From Gnetum montanum (lineage: Eukaryota > Streptophyta > Gnetopsida > Gnetales > Gnetaceae): a stretch of DNA of 64,000 nucleotides. The stretch is taken from contig MNCI01009457.1 of the NCBI GenBank assembly GCA_015680685.1, forward strand, positions 346,256-410,255, read 5' to 3'. A model generated the notes under the pieces. The model ran no database searches and was not told where the DNA came from. It saw nothing but the letters and a program-made list of their open reading frames with translations. A program made the position numbers and the translations under genes. The first letter of the stretch is position 1. Each line of letters starts with the position of its first letter. Shown piece after piece: positions 23,801-35,140 of this stretch.

Positions 23801-25859
23801 TATGTTTTCCATTTCTTTATATTTTTCTCTTTTCTTAAGTCATTTCCTTTATGTTTTATGAATGTCTTTTATATTTCCATTAGTAATATTGCCAATTCAT
23901 GATGTAGAAGTCAACGCTATGTGTTGGGTTTTTGTGCTATGTTATCAAGATGACTGGGTAAGTAATTGTGTAAAGCAATGAGACCACCTCATCCATCCCT
24001 CAAATTCTTTGAATAAAAGGTCTTTTTCATGGAAAAAATTTGGTTCTTCTTTCATGAAACTAAAATTAATCAATAATCATTGTACCTTGAAGAAAGAGGG
24101 AACGACCAAGTGGGAATGGTAAGGGTGTGACCTCAACGGAACTTGTTGGATTTTCTTCTTATCTTCTTTCATGTGGATTATGACTCCTCTTGGAATGTAT
24201 CATCACTCCTCCATCAACCAATAAAAAGGAAGCTTTTTCTATGCATGATGTGATTCCCATCACAAAAAAAAAAAAACAAAAACAAAACAAAACAAAAGAG
24301 AAAAAAACACAATAATGGGAATTCAAAGCACATCCCTTAGACACAATAATGGGCTACAAGCACTGGTTATAGGGCTGGAAAGACATGTTACCCATGCCTA
24401 AAGGCGCCCCTCTAACTAAAGCCCTTCCTTCCTTATTCTCTTTTCTTCTCTTTTTGGAGTGATGATTTTTCATTAAGGTGGTTGTGGACTCATGGTGATA
24501 GGCAGGAGGGAACACATCAATGCAAGGATACTATTCATGGTCTGAACTTGGATAGATAGGCATGCTGATCATTTTAATCACATTTATCACAAGAACCAAT
24601 TGTGAACATGGTCAAGTACCTTACATCCTGATCTCTGCAATCCCTTCTAATCCCATTATTCACCTCACTGCTGCATATGATTATGAGTCTTTTGGTTTTA
24701 TGTAGTATAGTACAACATCCCAACCACGGTAGTTGTGTATTTTTTGGAACAAAGGCATGGTCTACATTTAACTTCTTGGGTTCCCACAAATATCTATAGA
24801 AGTGGTTATGCAAGGGCATTATGGTAGGAGCCTACTTTGGGGAGGACCCACTTGCATAACTTTTGTTAATCATCGCTTTGAACTAACCTTCAAATCTTCT
24901 AGAACATCAATGACATTTTCTCTGAATTTATGCATAATTTTGGCACTACTTCTCATCACTTTCAATTAATTTTTTAATTTTTCCCACTTTTCTATTAAAA
25001 TATCCTTCAAGTTCAATATTTCTTGGCCATCTTCTAAATCAGACCATTGGTTTCAATTATTTGAAATCAGTTATTTGAAAACTTGTGTGCTTCCAAAGTT
25101 ATGCTTATTAGTCATGGGGGCTAGGGATGTCGGCTTTGAAATTTTAAAATTTTTCTAACATCCTATTTTCGAACATCATGGTAACTAATAGTAATTAATC
25201 AAAATAATGTGCACATCTTGATGATTTTAGTTACCTCATCGCCTTGTGCATAGTATGATATCATCACCTTGTGCTTAAACAAAAACTAAGGGATCTAAAA
25301 AGGGTTAATTATTAATGAAAATTTACCAAAACTAATGTTGATCCTTTGGTGACTACAGGTGATGCTAAAGAAACATCTAAGGAAGAAGGTCTTTTTCTAG
25401 GAACAAAAATGAAGCTAAGAGGGGGAAAATTAAGGATATGCCCATGAATAGATCATAGCACATACAAGATAGATGCTTAAGCATTGCAGGTTTCCTAAGA
25501 TCCATGGGACAAGGAGAAGAAATTTTAGTCCATCCTTCAAGAATGTTCTCCATAACTAGAGAAACATTAACATAACAATCAAGGTTGGAAGTCTACCATC
25601 GCTAACAACAACAACAAGAATCATCTTCAGTGGATTCTTGAAGACCCTTGCAAATTTTGGAATCTTTAATGTTTGTCTAGTCTTTTTGTGCCTCTATCAT
25701 TTTGTATACATCCACTAGAATAAAATTTTGTAATGTGGCACTCAGCTTTGTTATGTCTATTTTTTCTTGTTTTGTTATGTCAAAAGCTAGTCATTAATCC
25801 CATACCTTTCCAATTTTGTAAAGAACTCAAGGACGAGTTTTCATTTAGTCATGGGGGTA
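20837..25859 (+). mobile_element. Athila-like internal region with gag (second copy), lacking pol
   Basis: The element 19895-26410 has LTRs at both ends. Its 5-kb interior holds gag at about 20950-23170, then long AT-rich sequence without protease, RT or integrase. Segments at 24330-24430 correspond to the 3' non-coding part of the minus-strand element at 2040-2160. The region 23870-25850 shows no gene. It has a poly-A stretch at about 24264-24300 and a PPT-like CATGGGGGTA at 25850-25859 that abuts LTR 3. The arrangement is that of a non-autonomous gag-only element. Confidence 0.7.
21525..22300 (+). pseudogene. retrotransposon gag core (best preserved copy)
   Basis: This is a near-continuous coding region with three open pieces: 21531-21725, 21738-21944 and 22022-22300. 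It shows the plant gypsy gag fold sequence HLQAFHDACTLQNI, KAKSWYRSL, LFNEKYQTYARVSN and IQGWKQENHE, followed by a charged coiled-coil-like tail. Downstream, a degraded knuckle (DHPKGHC) appears at about 22415-22445. Then comes a Pro/His/Tyr/Ser-rich tail to about 23170. Stops at 21726 and 21945-21980 break it. The same core occurs at 18520 and 27790. Confidence 0.8.
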
Positions 25860-26410
25860 TGATGAGATATAATTTGTTGCATCGACTAGGCCTCATTGAT
25901 TATGCCCTGTTGATGCAATCTATTATGTTGATGTGGCCCCATCGATGCAGTGCCTACTTTCCTCTATAAATATGCATTCATAGCTATGTTGATGCAATTC
26001 TTTGGTTAATAGAGTAGCTAAACTCTTATAGTTTTATTCTATAATCTAAGAGAATAGTCAGTGAGTGCCCACAATATCCCAGGACGTGTATGACAAGCTA
26101 GGATGGACACTCATCGCCCATAGGCTAGTTTAGACTTTACTTTACATTTTTAATGAGTTCAAATAATTAATTTCTTTATTATCATTAGGAGTAGCATAAG
26201 GCTGCAACAACATCAAGAATCATATGCCTCACATTGAAGTAAACCATGCATGACAAAGCTATCACTAGTCCAAGTGGGAAGATAGTGAACTGCAATCAAG
26301 GCATAACGATGTAGATGCCACAACTAGTTCCATCCACAGAACTTGACTAGATCATGCATGAATTCTTGTGATTCATATGGTTGGTCATAGGGGGTACCTT
26401 GCCACTCATA
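25860..26410 (+). repeat. Athila-like LTR 3 (plus), internally deleted
   Basis: It starts TGATGAGATATAATTTG directly after the PPT and carries CTATAAATATG near 25962. It lacks about 370 bp that LTR 2 has between the GTGAGTGC motif (20158) and the CAAGCTAGGA motif (20498). It ends near CACTCATAACA. The sequence after it is a protease-region remnant, not flanking DNA. Confidence 0.75.
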
Positions 26411-27300
26411 ACATAATAAAGAAATGTTGCGGGGGTAGTGAATTTACAACCAACTACCTAGTCAAGTGATCCTAAATACAAGCCTTATAAGTGATCATTC
26501 TTTAGAACTAGTAGTTCCATGAAGCCCTCTCAAACACTTATGGCTACTAACCCTGCTACTTCTACCTCTAAAATTCATACCAAGTCACCTTCAAACTAAA
26601 TAACTTCCCAAATCTACACTGTCATGTTGACCCATGAAGTCATAGATTGGATTAAGGTTGGCCATCTTCCCAAGAAGTGATCTAATCCTAGAAGTCTCCT
26701 CATCTACTTACATATCACAAAAAATGAATCATGCAAGGCTCTTTTGGATTCATGGTTTGAAGTTAACTTAATTTTTTAAGAGATGTACAAGGCTTGGAAC
26801 CTTCCTCATTTGAAAAAAAAACCATCAAATTGGAACTCGCAGATCAATCCATCACTATTCCTTTGGGGCTAGTGGAGGACATTATGATCACCATTTGTGG
26901 GTGGTCCTATCCTACTAATTTCTTGTTGATCCATATGGGGAACTACAAGTAGGAATTCCCTGTCATTATGAGAAGGGAATGATTGAGCACAATTGATGCT
27001 AGAATAGGGATTTGAGATCTTTCATTGAAAATTTCCAAGGAAAATGAATTTGAAAAAGTGGAGAAGAAGAGAGTTCTATGCATCGCATATAGCGACACAA
27101 GGTGTCATTGCATGCAAAAAATATGGACCATTAAAGACACATCTCTTCAAACATGTAATCAATGTGTAGAAATAGTGGTAATTCAAATGTGCTTATGTGG
27201 ACTATCCACAAAACACGAAGGTACCCAATGGTTGATAAAAGATGATGAAACTAAATCAAATATATGCATAGAACTAGCTAAGAGCCTTACTAGTACTTAT
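26411..27300 (+). pseudogene. Ty3/gypsy gag-tail and protease remnant
   Basis: It parallels 6890-7600. A gag tail lies at 26480-26690 and includes the stretch ATTGGATTAAGGTTGG. A degraded active site reads CKALLDSWFEVN at about 26735. The protease strands PLGLVEDIMITI and TNFLLIHMGNYK are visible at 26858-26950. The open reading from 27025 (226 codons) starts inside this protease and runs on by chance into the antisense-like frame of the next gag copy, so it is not a real protein. Confidence 0.65.
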
Positions 27301-27309
27301 GTTGAGAGA

Positions 27310-28690
27310 TTGGATAAAATCATAGCCATTCATCTAAGGGCAAGGATAATGATCAAAAGAAAGACAAAGAAAAGCACAAGGATGACCAAAGAAGAGAAAC
27401 TAGTAGGCATTGTTCCCCTAGTTCTCCTTCTTCACTCTCATCATTTTCTTCATCTTCATCATCAAACTCTGATAGGAGGAATAGTAGCCAAGACAAAAGA
27501 AGGAATAGTTGAAATCAGGATGAGAATGAACAATAGGATAGAGATGAATATAAATCCCACTAAGATGATCAAGACCAAGGGCAAAGACAACCACAAGGGG
27601 AAGAGGAGCATCATAGAGGTTGAAGGCATAGTAGAACTCATCATAGACATCATGACCATGAAAGGGACCACCATGATCATCATGATTATGATGAGCCTCT
27701 CCTAGCTACTAGACATATGCTTAACATTTCAAAGGCAATAAGAATTCCAACATGGCATTAGAAAGATAGCAAAATCAAAAGGTTGGATATGAACAATATT
27801 CATAAATTTAAAGGGAGATATAATTCAGATCCTCAAAATTATCTCTAAGCCTTTCATGATGCATGTGCCTTGAAAAACATAGAGAACGAATTATAGAAGC
27901 TAAAATTGTTCCCAAGAATACTCACCAAAGAAGTAAAACGTTGCTACCAATCCTTGGAACCATAATCCATTCGTCGATCAAGTACTATGTTGAAACTCTT
28001 CAATGAAAAGTATCAAACGTACTCTAAAGTGTCTAACTTATGGAGATAGATCCAAGGATGGAAGCATGAAAATCTTGAGTCCTTGGATGTAGCCTTGGGT
28101 AGGTACTACTCTATGTTACACAAATGCCTAGGTCATGGATACTTCCAAAGGGAACAACTTCATCATATTGTAGATGGGCTCAAAAACAAGATAAGGGAAA
28201 CCTTGGGGTCTATGCCCAAGGAATACTTTCTAAGATGTGGATCCATCAAATTCAAAGGCTAATAGATAATATGGTCAAAGAAGAAGGGAAGCTAAAAAAG
28301 CATGAAAGTATAGGAAAGTATAACAAGGATCCCTCCAATTGCAAAAGGGAGGTGCATTTATGTGACTCAGAGGAGTAGACACTACTTGATGAAGTGGTAC
28401 AAAGGAAGACCTTGCTCATACAAAAACTTATCATTGAGATACCAACCAAGGTAGATAAAATGTAGAACTCCTTGGATGAGAAGTTCCAAATAGTTTTGAA
28501 AATTACAGAGAAAAGAAAAGACCAAGGGAGTAGTGGTTAAGAAAGAAGAAAAAAGAAGGATACAAAAAAGGGTTATTATCAAAAAAAGGGTATAGTTGCA
28601 GTAGTTAAAGAGATTGCAAATTCTAAAATAGATGATGAAGGATGTGATAGCTATCATTATGAACATCCCAAGGGATATTGCTCTATTGTG
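27310..28690 (+). pseudogene. retrotransposon gag remnant (third copy)
   Basis: The Ser-rich gag leader is at about 27400-27480 and the capsid-like core at 27790-28250. The core carries LKLFNEKYQTYSKVSN, IQGWKHENLESLDVALGRYY and LGHGYFQREQLHHIV. It is followed by a charged tail to 28380 and a decayed knuckle near 28640-28690 (YEHPKGYC). Stops interrupt it several times. Protease sequence lies upstream of this gag rather than downstream, so two elements are joined at about 27300. Confidence 0.75.
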
Positions 28691-29308
28691 TCACATATGA
28701 GGCTCGTTGGTTGTGAGACCTAGTTTTTCCATCATCAAGATCCTCCAAATTTGACTCTAACCTTTGGTAAAGGACCTTCTCATCATAGAAAGGAGGAGAA
28801 TCTATGTATTGGAATTGGCTAGAAAAGAAATCCTCAGTCCTTTTGCCCTTAGAAGCCTCATATTATGTGACCATGTACTGATCTTTCTTTTGTTGGACAT
28901 TAATGGGCTAATAGTCTTTGTAGGTGTAGTCTTAGACTTTGTATTTTGAATTAAGTGCATTGATGCCTAGCTTTATGAGATTGATTACCAACATAGTAGA
29001 AACATATTGGTCTGGAGGCAACATAATTTTTCCTTCTATGACCCTCCAACACATTTATTCATCTTGATGCAGGATGAAAGTAAAACTCGGATTATAGTGA
29101 TCTGGATAAGAATAGATAATCCTTAGTTATTGGGACTTCTTTGATATCCCCTATTATTGATTAGATTCACTAGTAGGTGGTGGAGACTTATCCATATGAG
29201 AAGAAATCATATTACTATTAAATAATCAATATGCCTTAATATTTTTGACAATGTCTTTATATGAGACATAGTTTACTCCTAATCAACATCCTTAGTCAAA
29301 CTAGGAAA
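28691..29308. other. unassigned AT-rich sequence between two retroelement fragments
   Basis: No gene is recognisable. It lies between the plus-strand gag remnant and the minus-strand LTR/PBS at 29309, so it probably contains the truncated leader of the minus-strand element. Confidence 0.4.
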
Positions 29309-29328
29309 ATCCCTAGCAATGATGCCAA
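29309..29328 (-). promoter_or_regulatory. primer binding site, tRNA-Asp-like (minus)
   Basis: On the minus strand TTGGCATCATTGCTAGGGAT directly follows the end of LTR 4. It is the best preserved member of the tRNA-Asp-like PBS sites in this window. Confidence 0.7.
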
Positions 29329-30171
29329 TGATGAGTAGCATGTTTATCCTACACACAACCATATGAATCACAAGCATGTACTAGTGATCTAGTTGAATTT
29401 TGTGGACTTTCATTCCTAAGCTACTTATAGTCTTAAACTATCAAGCAAAGGATTGTATAGTTGTTGTTTTCCTAACTCACACTTGTAGTATTAGTTTGTA
29501 TGGTTAAATGTGAGTTAAGGCACATGATATGTGTTATATATATATATATATATATTCTCCTAAGGCTAGGTGAGTAACAGGAGACTTAATGATTAACTAT
29601 TTATCTACTTAACTATTCTAATACAAGTAGCTATTTCTACTTTTCATACACATTTCTAACTAGTATCAACACACTAGGTTATCAAGTGGTGATTACTAAG
29701 CGTACCAAAAGGCCACTATTGGGATTATCAACCACAATATATTATGTTTGAAATGGTTCTACTTATGTGTTTAGGATTAAGCAAATTAATTAACTAAAAC
29801 CATAAGTATAAATTACATTGAAAGTATAGTGCAAGTAATAAATATTAAACTATTCCAAATACTACAATGAATATCAAAAATCTCAACTTTATTGTCATTC
29901 ACACTAATGTGTTTAGGTACATGGCATTTAAATAAATCTTTGTACAATCTCTTTAATTCACATTATGGGCACTTATAGAGAAAATATTCTACCTCTAGAG
30001 AAACTAAACTGTAAGGGCTTCACTATGCTATGAATCTAAGGTGTCATAAATGTGGTTGGTGTGTGCATTTATATAGGCTTCACCTACATCAGTATCGATG
30101 CATGTTAATACATCAATGGGGTTGCATCGATGCATGTCCATCAACATAACCTAGAATATCATGACTCATCA
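29329..30171 (-). repeat. Athila-like LTR 4 (minus)
   Basis: On the minus strand it runs from TGATGAGTCATGATATTC to CTACTCATCA and carries a CCTATATAAATGC TATA-type motif (near 30075). It is homologous to LTR 1, including the CTTGTGATTCATATGG region. A (TA)n microsatellite sits at about 29535-29554. It is the 5' LTR of a minus-strand element whose body is lost to the left. Confidence 0.75.
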
Positions 30172-30840
30172 ACATGGCAAATCAAATGGTCATAGTTAGC
30201 TATACCTACAAAAAACTATAGCAAGTGATCCAATCTTTAGACAATCAATTCCATTTCCTTCGTCTGAATTTATATATATGATTTTTTCATGACCAATTAC
30301 CTTAATAAATAAGGTGAGATAAGGCAATCATATGGTTGTACTATAAGGTTAGAAGTAAGGTGGTTACTAATCATGTAAATATAGTATGGGTAATCATTTT
30401 AGCATTGGTAATTTTCCAACATATAAGATAAACTACCCTAATAATTACTCCAACTTTTCCATTGTTAAATTAATTACTATAACATCCATTATTTACTTTT
30501 ATTTGTAATATGTAAAATATGGTTTTGAATATGGCATGTAATATGTTGGATCTTTCTTTTTCATTCTATCATGGTCATTAACACATGCATAGGTGATCAT
30601 TGTAAAATAATTAAGTCACATTGCCTTACACCGAAGGTCTTATATGGATAATAATAATTAAGACATGAACCATGTAAAGCTCTTACATCCCATCACATCA
30701 CATAACTTTAAAGTAAAAAGTAACATAAATTCATGGCTATCTGCCATGCAGTTTCCTCTCTAGATGATACAACTTGTTAGTTTACTTCATATATCATCTT
30801 TCTGATCTTGCAGAATATGACATTGATGAGTCACCATTTA
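30172..30840. other. AT-rich sequence, no gene
   Basis: There are no ORFs, RNA genes or recognised repeats in this stretch. Confidence 0.5.
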
Positions 30841-31130
30841 GCCTCACCATGATATCGCATACACAATATCGTAGCCTATCTTCTCATCTATAAATAAGAG
30901 GTAGACAGTTTCAATAGGGAGTTAGTAATAAGTTTTTAGAGTTAAGTTTTGATTTTAGTTTCTATTTTTCCTCTCAACCCTTTTCCTCCCAGTGTATGCC
31001 CACAGTGTGGTGAATGTAATTGTACAACATCCTTTATTCGAGTGTGACATACTTGGACACGCACATGACCGGAAATAAACATCGAGATTACTTCATCATT
31101 GCAGCATTCACTTAGTTGGTTCCTATTACT
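30841..31130 (+). repeat. divergent Athila-like LTR fragment upstream of the LRR gene
   Basis: A CTATAAATAAG TATA-type motif lies at about 30888. Two stretches align with LTR 2: the TTGTACAACATCC...TTATTCGAGTG area (31019-31045; compare 20195-20225) and ATCGAGATTAC...CATTGCAGCA...CACTTAG (31081-31115; compare 20245-20285). It ends about 30 bp before the ATG of the LRR fragment. Confidence 0.6.
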
Positions 31131-31162
31131 TAGGAGCAAAGTATCAAATATTTGTAGAACAA

Positions 31163-31685
31163 ATGTCTCCAGCAAGAGCTCGGTCTCATGGATACCTCTC
31201 ATTACTTCTTTGCTTGTATTTGCTATTAGTTTTTGTTCATTGTAGTAAATATGATGATGTTGGGGTTATTGCTACTATTATGGATGATTTCAGTTCTTTG
31301 CTTGAGTTTAAGAAATGCATTACCCATGATCCATTTTTCCTTCTCAAAGATTTGGATGCTAGTGCTGCACCCACTGCATGCAATTGCACTAGTATCAGCT
31401 TCAACACCTCTACCAAGAATCATCATCATCATCCAGTAGTAGCAACAACAACAGTAGTAGAAGAAGACTAAGTTGTGGAAATCTCTCTCACCAATGCTAT
31501 GCTATGAGGATCGCTATCTTCCCACCTCTCCAACTTATCATTCCTACATGGACTTAATATTTACAATAACTCCTTTTTTGGAAGAATTCTACGTTCTCTG
31601 AGTTGACTGCATAGGCCCAAAATGCTTGACCTATTTGCTAGCTTCCTACAGGGAGAAATCCCTCAATGATTGTTAAAGTAAGCCA
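31163..31685 (+). pseudogene. LRR receptor-type gene, N-terminal fragment
   Basis: A 102-codon ORF begins MSPARARSHGYLSLLLCLYL, a cleavable signal peptide of about 28 residues. An LRR N-terminal cap follows, with SSLLEFKKCITHDPF and a Cys pair near residues 92-94. A stop at 31469 ends the ORF. The same frame continues with LRR-like sequence carrying further stops (SSHLSNLSFLHGLNIYNNSF and FLQGEIPQ) until about 31680, where a LINE interrupts it. In the family (LRR-RLK subfamily XII-like) the cap leads straight into LRRs. Those LRRs are found at 43.8-45.2 kb. It is probably a pseudogene. Confidence 0.75.
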
Positions 31686-32139
31686 CAGGTTAAAAAAACA
31701 TAAAATTAAAATCCTTAACAAAAACCAAAGTTATAAAGTGACTCCTTCCCCTAGTCACTTGTAATAAAACAAAAGAAAATCACACCCCTCGAGACAAGAG
31801 CTAAGAAAACAAATCAAATTGCTTAAAAAAAACTCCTTAAGAGAACTTAATATTGTTTTCAAAGCCTACTATGTGACATTGAAGCTAAAAAATGCTAACA
31901 ATAGAACACTTCCGACCATAGTCTAACTCAATGTAACTAGTGTTTTGATGCTAAGCATTCAAATGACATTTCCAAATGAAGAAAATAATTTCAAAAATAA
32001 GTATCTTCTAAGCCTTTCGAAAGTGTGGCTTAACATAGTCATCATTAAAGATATATAAAGGGAAGCCAACAAATTGATTAGGAATAAAAATCTAAATAGA
32101 CTGAAACCATTTCCAAATTTGTTAAGAAAAGGAGCATTC

Positions 32140-32215
32140 CCCAAAAACATGCGCAAAAGAGTCTTCAACTTAACAAATGGTGCATTCAGGGTAATCAAAT
32201 CCTAAGAAGTAATGC
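32140..32215 (-). pseudogene. LINE zf-RVT domain remnant
   Basis: Minus translation gives YPECTIC, a stop, then VEDSFAHVFGECSFL: the C-x2-C...H...C zinc-binding domain found C-terminal of RT in plant LINEs. A stop directly follows the first Cys pair. Confidence 0.8.
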
Positions 32216-32856
32216 TTATATCCAATGAGAAGTCCTTGATTAATCAAGGATCAAAATAAGAAATGATGCTTAGGTTGGGCCTTGGATTTTCAAACACGAT
32301 GAAAAAAAGATTTCCAGTGATGATCCTCAAGTTACACATTCAATCTTCTATTTAAATTAGAGAATTGAAATTCTTATAAGTAAAACCAAGATTTAGCTTT
32401 AGAAAGATGAAGGGAATGCAAAGGGAAACCATTTGGCCAAAACCAATCATCATACCAAGGGGTATCATTGTGCAACTTAGGAACCCCAAAGTTGGAAAGA
32501 ACATGATCAATGTACTAATAAATAGGAGTATCTTGTCTTTGAAACCCCTATTAAACTTTGACATATTTCCAAGAGAGAGCAATAATATCATTTCTAATAG
32601 AAAATAATTGGCCAAAATGATGGAGATTGTGATCAGAAAAACAATTAGCTCTAGGAGAAAATTCTTTATATAGATAGCCCAAATTCTTTTTCAAAATAGA
32701 TGACCACCAAATAGAGTGCATCAACAAAATGTTTAAGCTTAACTGGGTAGGTTTCCATTGTAAAAAGCCTTTGATTTGATTCCAAAAACATCAAATTTTC
32801 TTTAAAAGGAATGAACTTATATCCATCTAAGATCCTTCACAGATGATCCAAATGCT

Positions 32857-33258
32857 CTAATGAGTATTATTCCATCTTTGGTGACTACCTAGACAAGAAA
32901 TATTATGCCTACAAAGAATCTTCTGAGCTTCATTACCTTCTATACAATGAGTGATCCATTTAGAGGCTAAGAGAATACTTTGTTCAATAGAGAAAAAGCC
33001 CAAGCCACCTTGATCCTTTCTTAAAATACAAATATCCAAAGCAACTTGATGGAAAGCTTTGTGATTATCCTTATTCCCCCATAAAAAGTTCCTGAGAATT
33101 TTGTCGATGCTCTGAAAGTAAGATTTAGAAGGAGCCATGAAAGAAGAGTAGTACACATGAGTGGAACTCAAAATATGGTTGGCTACGATAAATTTACCTA
33201 CAAGAGATAAGGGTGTAAAAGTTTGTTTCAAAGTTTTTTGTTTAACTTTTTTACCCAC
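32857..33258 (-). pseudogene. LINE post-RT region, 133-codon open stretch
   Basis: This is the longest LINE reading frame here. It shows LSLVGKFIVANHILSSTHVY, YYSSFMAPSK and LRNFLWG, then DQGGLGFFSIEQSILLASKW, the conserved stretch between RT thumb and zf-RVT in plant L1 elements. Confidence 0.85.
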
Positions 33259-33299
33259 ATTATGCTATAAAGTAGTAGGAGTAGAGAATAAAGCTATCG

Positions 33300-34720
33300 A
33301 AATACCCAAAAGGATAAAGTCATCTGTAGGATAAAGTAGACCTTGGAAAGAATCTCAAATGAATAGCTTGCATTTTGCTCTAATTAATTTTTCCTCTTGA
33401 GGCTTTACAGTAAATGTCAATACAATCCAAGGCAATGTTAAAATTATTGTGTTCCTCAAGCAAAGTGAGAAAAGTGTCATCTGCAAACTGGCTGTAAATA
33501 AGATTCTTACCATCGTGTGGAAGAGAGATACCTTTTAACCTCATAGAATCATTGTGAGCTCTAAGAATAGCTCCAAAAGCATCAACAGTGATGATAAAGA
33601 GATCACGAGCTAAAGGGCATCCTTGTCAAACTAATTTTTGAAGCTCAGTAACGCTAGAAAAGGTCCCATTAATACAAATAATTGAAAAGGCATTTGACAA
33701 AAGAAGATCAATGTGATTTTCAAAAACATTACCTAAATTATGATGCTTAATAATACTTCCTAAAAAAGACTAGTCAAGCATGTCATAAGCTTTCACAAAA
33801 CTAAGCTTAAGAAGAATAGCTTTTTGATTAGTGAAAGAATCCCAATGCATATCCTCAATAGCAGTAACAACATTGTCTAAGATCTACCTGCTTTAAACAA
33901 AACTAGTTTGCTCTCTGTTGATGAGATAAGGAAGAAAAGGTTTTAATTTATTATCTATAGCTTTAGCAACAATTTTATAGATAACATTTAAAAGAGTAAT
34001 AGGGCACCAATTATTAATGCACACATAATCTCCTAACTTGGGTAGTAACTTAATAATTCTAGTATTGATAACTTTGCCAAAAGAACCTTTCATAAGAGCT
34101 TCCTTATACACACTATAAATAGTATCTTGAACAATGGACCAAAAGTTTTTGAAAAATTCTATAGGAAGACCATTTATACCAAAGGCTTTGCCATCGTGAA
34201 GTTATTGAAAAGCATTACAAAGATCCTATTTAGAAAGAAGAGTAGCATCACCAAAATTGGAATGATTAAAAGGAGTAATAACTCCCAAGCAATTATCTAT
34301 TGCAATTGGATCAATATCTTATTTACTAAAAATATTAGAATATAATCAGAGAAAGCTTGTAAAATGTCAATCTTGTAAAAATCAGAGTAGCTAGGATTTT
34401 AGAAAAGGGTTGTCTCCCTTTAAGGACATGAAAAAAAAATTTAGTAGCTTGGTCACCCATATGAAGCCAGGAAGGACAAGCATGAAGGTGAGAACCTCTA
34501 GCTTTATGATGATCCATAATATGCATGTTTTCCTCAATAGTTTGCAAACTATAGAACTAAGCCTTAGTACTTCACCTCTATTAATAGAATTTTGTAAGAA
34601 GGAGATTTCCTTATGAAAGTTGGACTGATGTGAAGCTATTCAAGAAGCCACAATTTTTCCTGCATGTTTAGAAATATGTTGAAAGCAAGCATAAGTTTTA
34701 ATCCACCAATCTATCCAACC
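33300..34720 (-). pseudogene. LINE reverse transcriptase remnant
   Basis: Minus-strand frames show ARGSHLHACPSWLHMGDQAT at about 34500-34430, INTRIIKLLPKLGDY with WCPITLLNVIYKIVAKA at 34070-33960, and the catalytic box SQFADDTFLTLL at about 33495-33460. All are typical of plant L1-type RT. It is split over several frames. Confidence 0.85.
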
Positions 34721-34799
34721 ATCATCACCTATGGGTTTAGGATACAGATTGCAAATTTACATCAATAAACAACACATACAGCTACTACGAAGAAAGGCA

Positions 34800-35140
34800 A
34801 TGTTGAAAATATAGAGATCATTGGAAGAGTGGAATCAACCAGAAAGGAAAAGGGCTAATGAATAGGATAATGATATGATAGAACCTGGCTATAATCTACT
34901 TGAACAAGAGCATCATTGGTGGTAGTAAATTAAATAAAAGCATTTGCAAACATGTAAACCTAGTCCCACCTAAAAGAAATGTAGGAATCTCCTTATCTGG
35001 CATTGCTCCAAGTAAACCAATTAGAAGTACCAGAAGAGGGGTAGTTTTCATTAACTTCATGCAAATTCAATTTTCACTTCAACTGAAACTAAAAGGAAAG
35101 TTTATTTTTATGTAAACTACCTCTTTATCCTTCAAATTTT
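34800..35140 (-). pseudogene. LINE endonuclease, C-terminal part
   Basis: Minus translation shows GTSNWFTWSNAR (decayed) and NDALVQVDYSQVLSYHYPI, the end of the AP-type endonuclease, where SDHYPI is the family motif. Part of this stretch (34999-35140) is repeated at 41553-41693 on the far side of the insertion. Confidence 0.8.
34999..35140. repeat. 141-bp direct duplication flanking an insertion (left copy)
   Basis: It starts GGCATTGCTCCAAGTAAACC and ends CCTTCAAATTT. The right copy is at 41553-41693. The copies differ at roughly 10% of positions by eye. They bracket the 35141-41552 insertion in the LINE. Confidence 0.85.

Noticed and set aside
27025-27705. 226-codon plus-strand ORF as a gene
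   Set aside because: Its first third is the gypsy protease tail. The rest is the gag leader of another copy read in a wrong frame (Met/Ile-rich). The correct gag frame is a different one.
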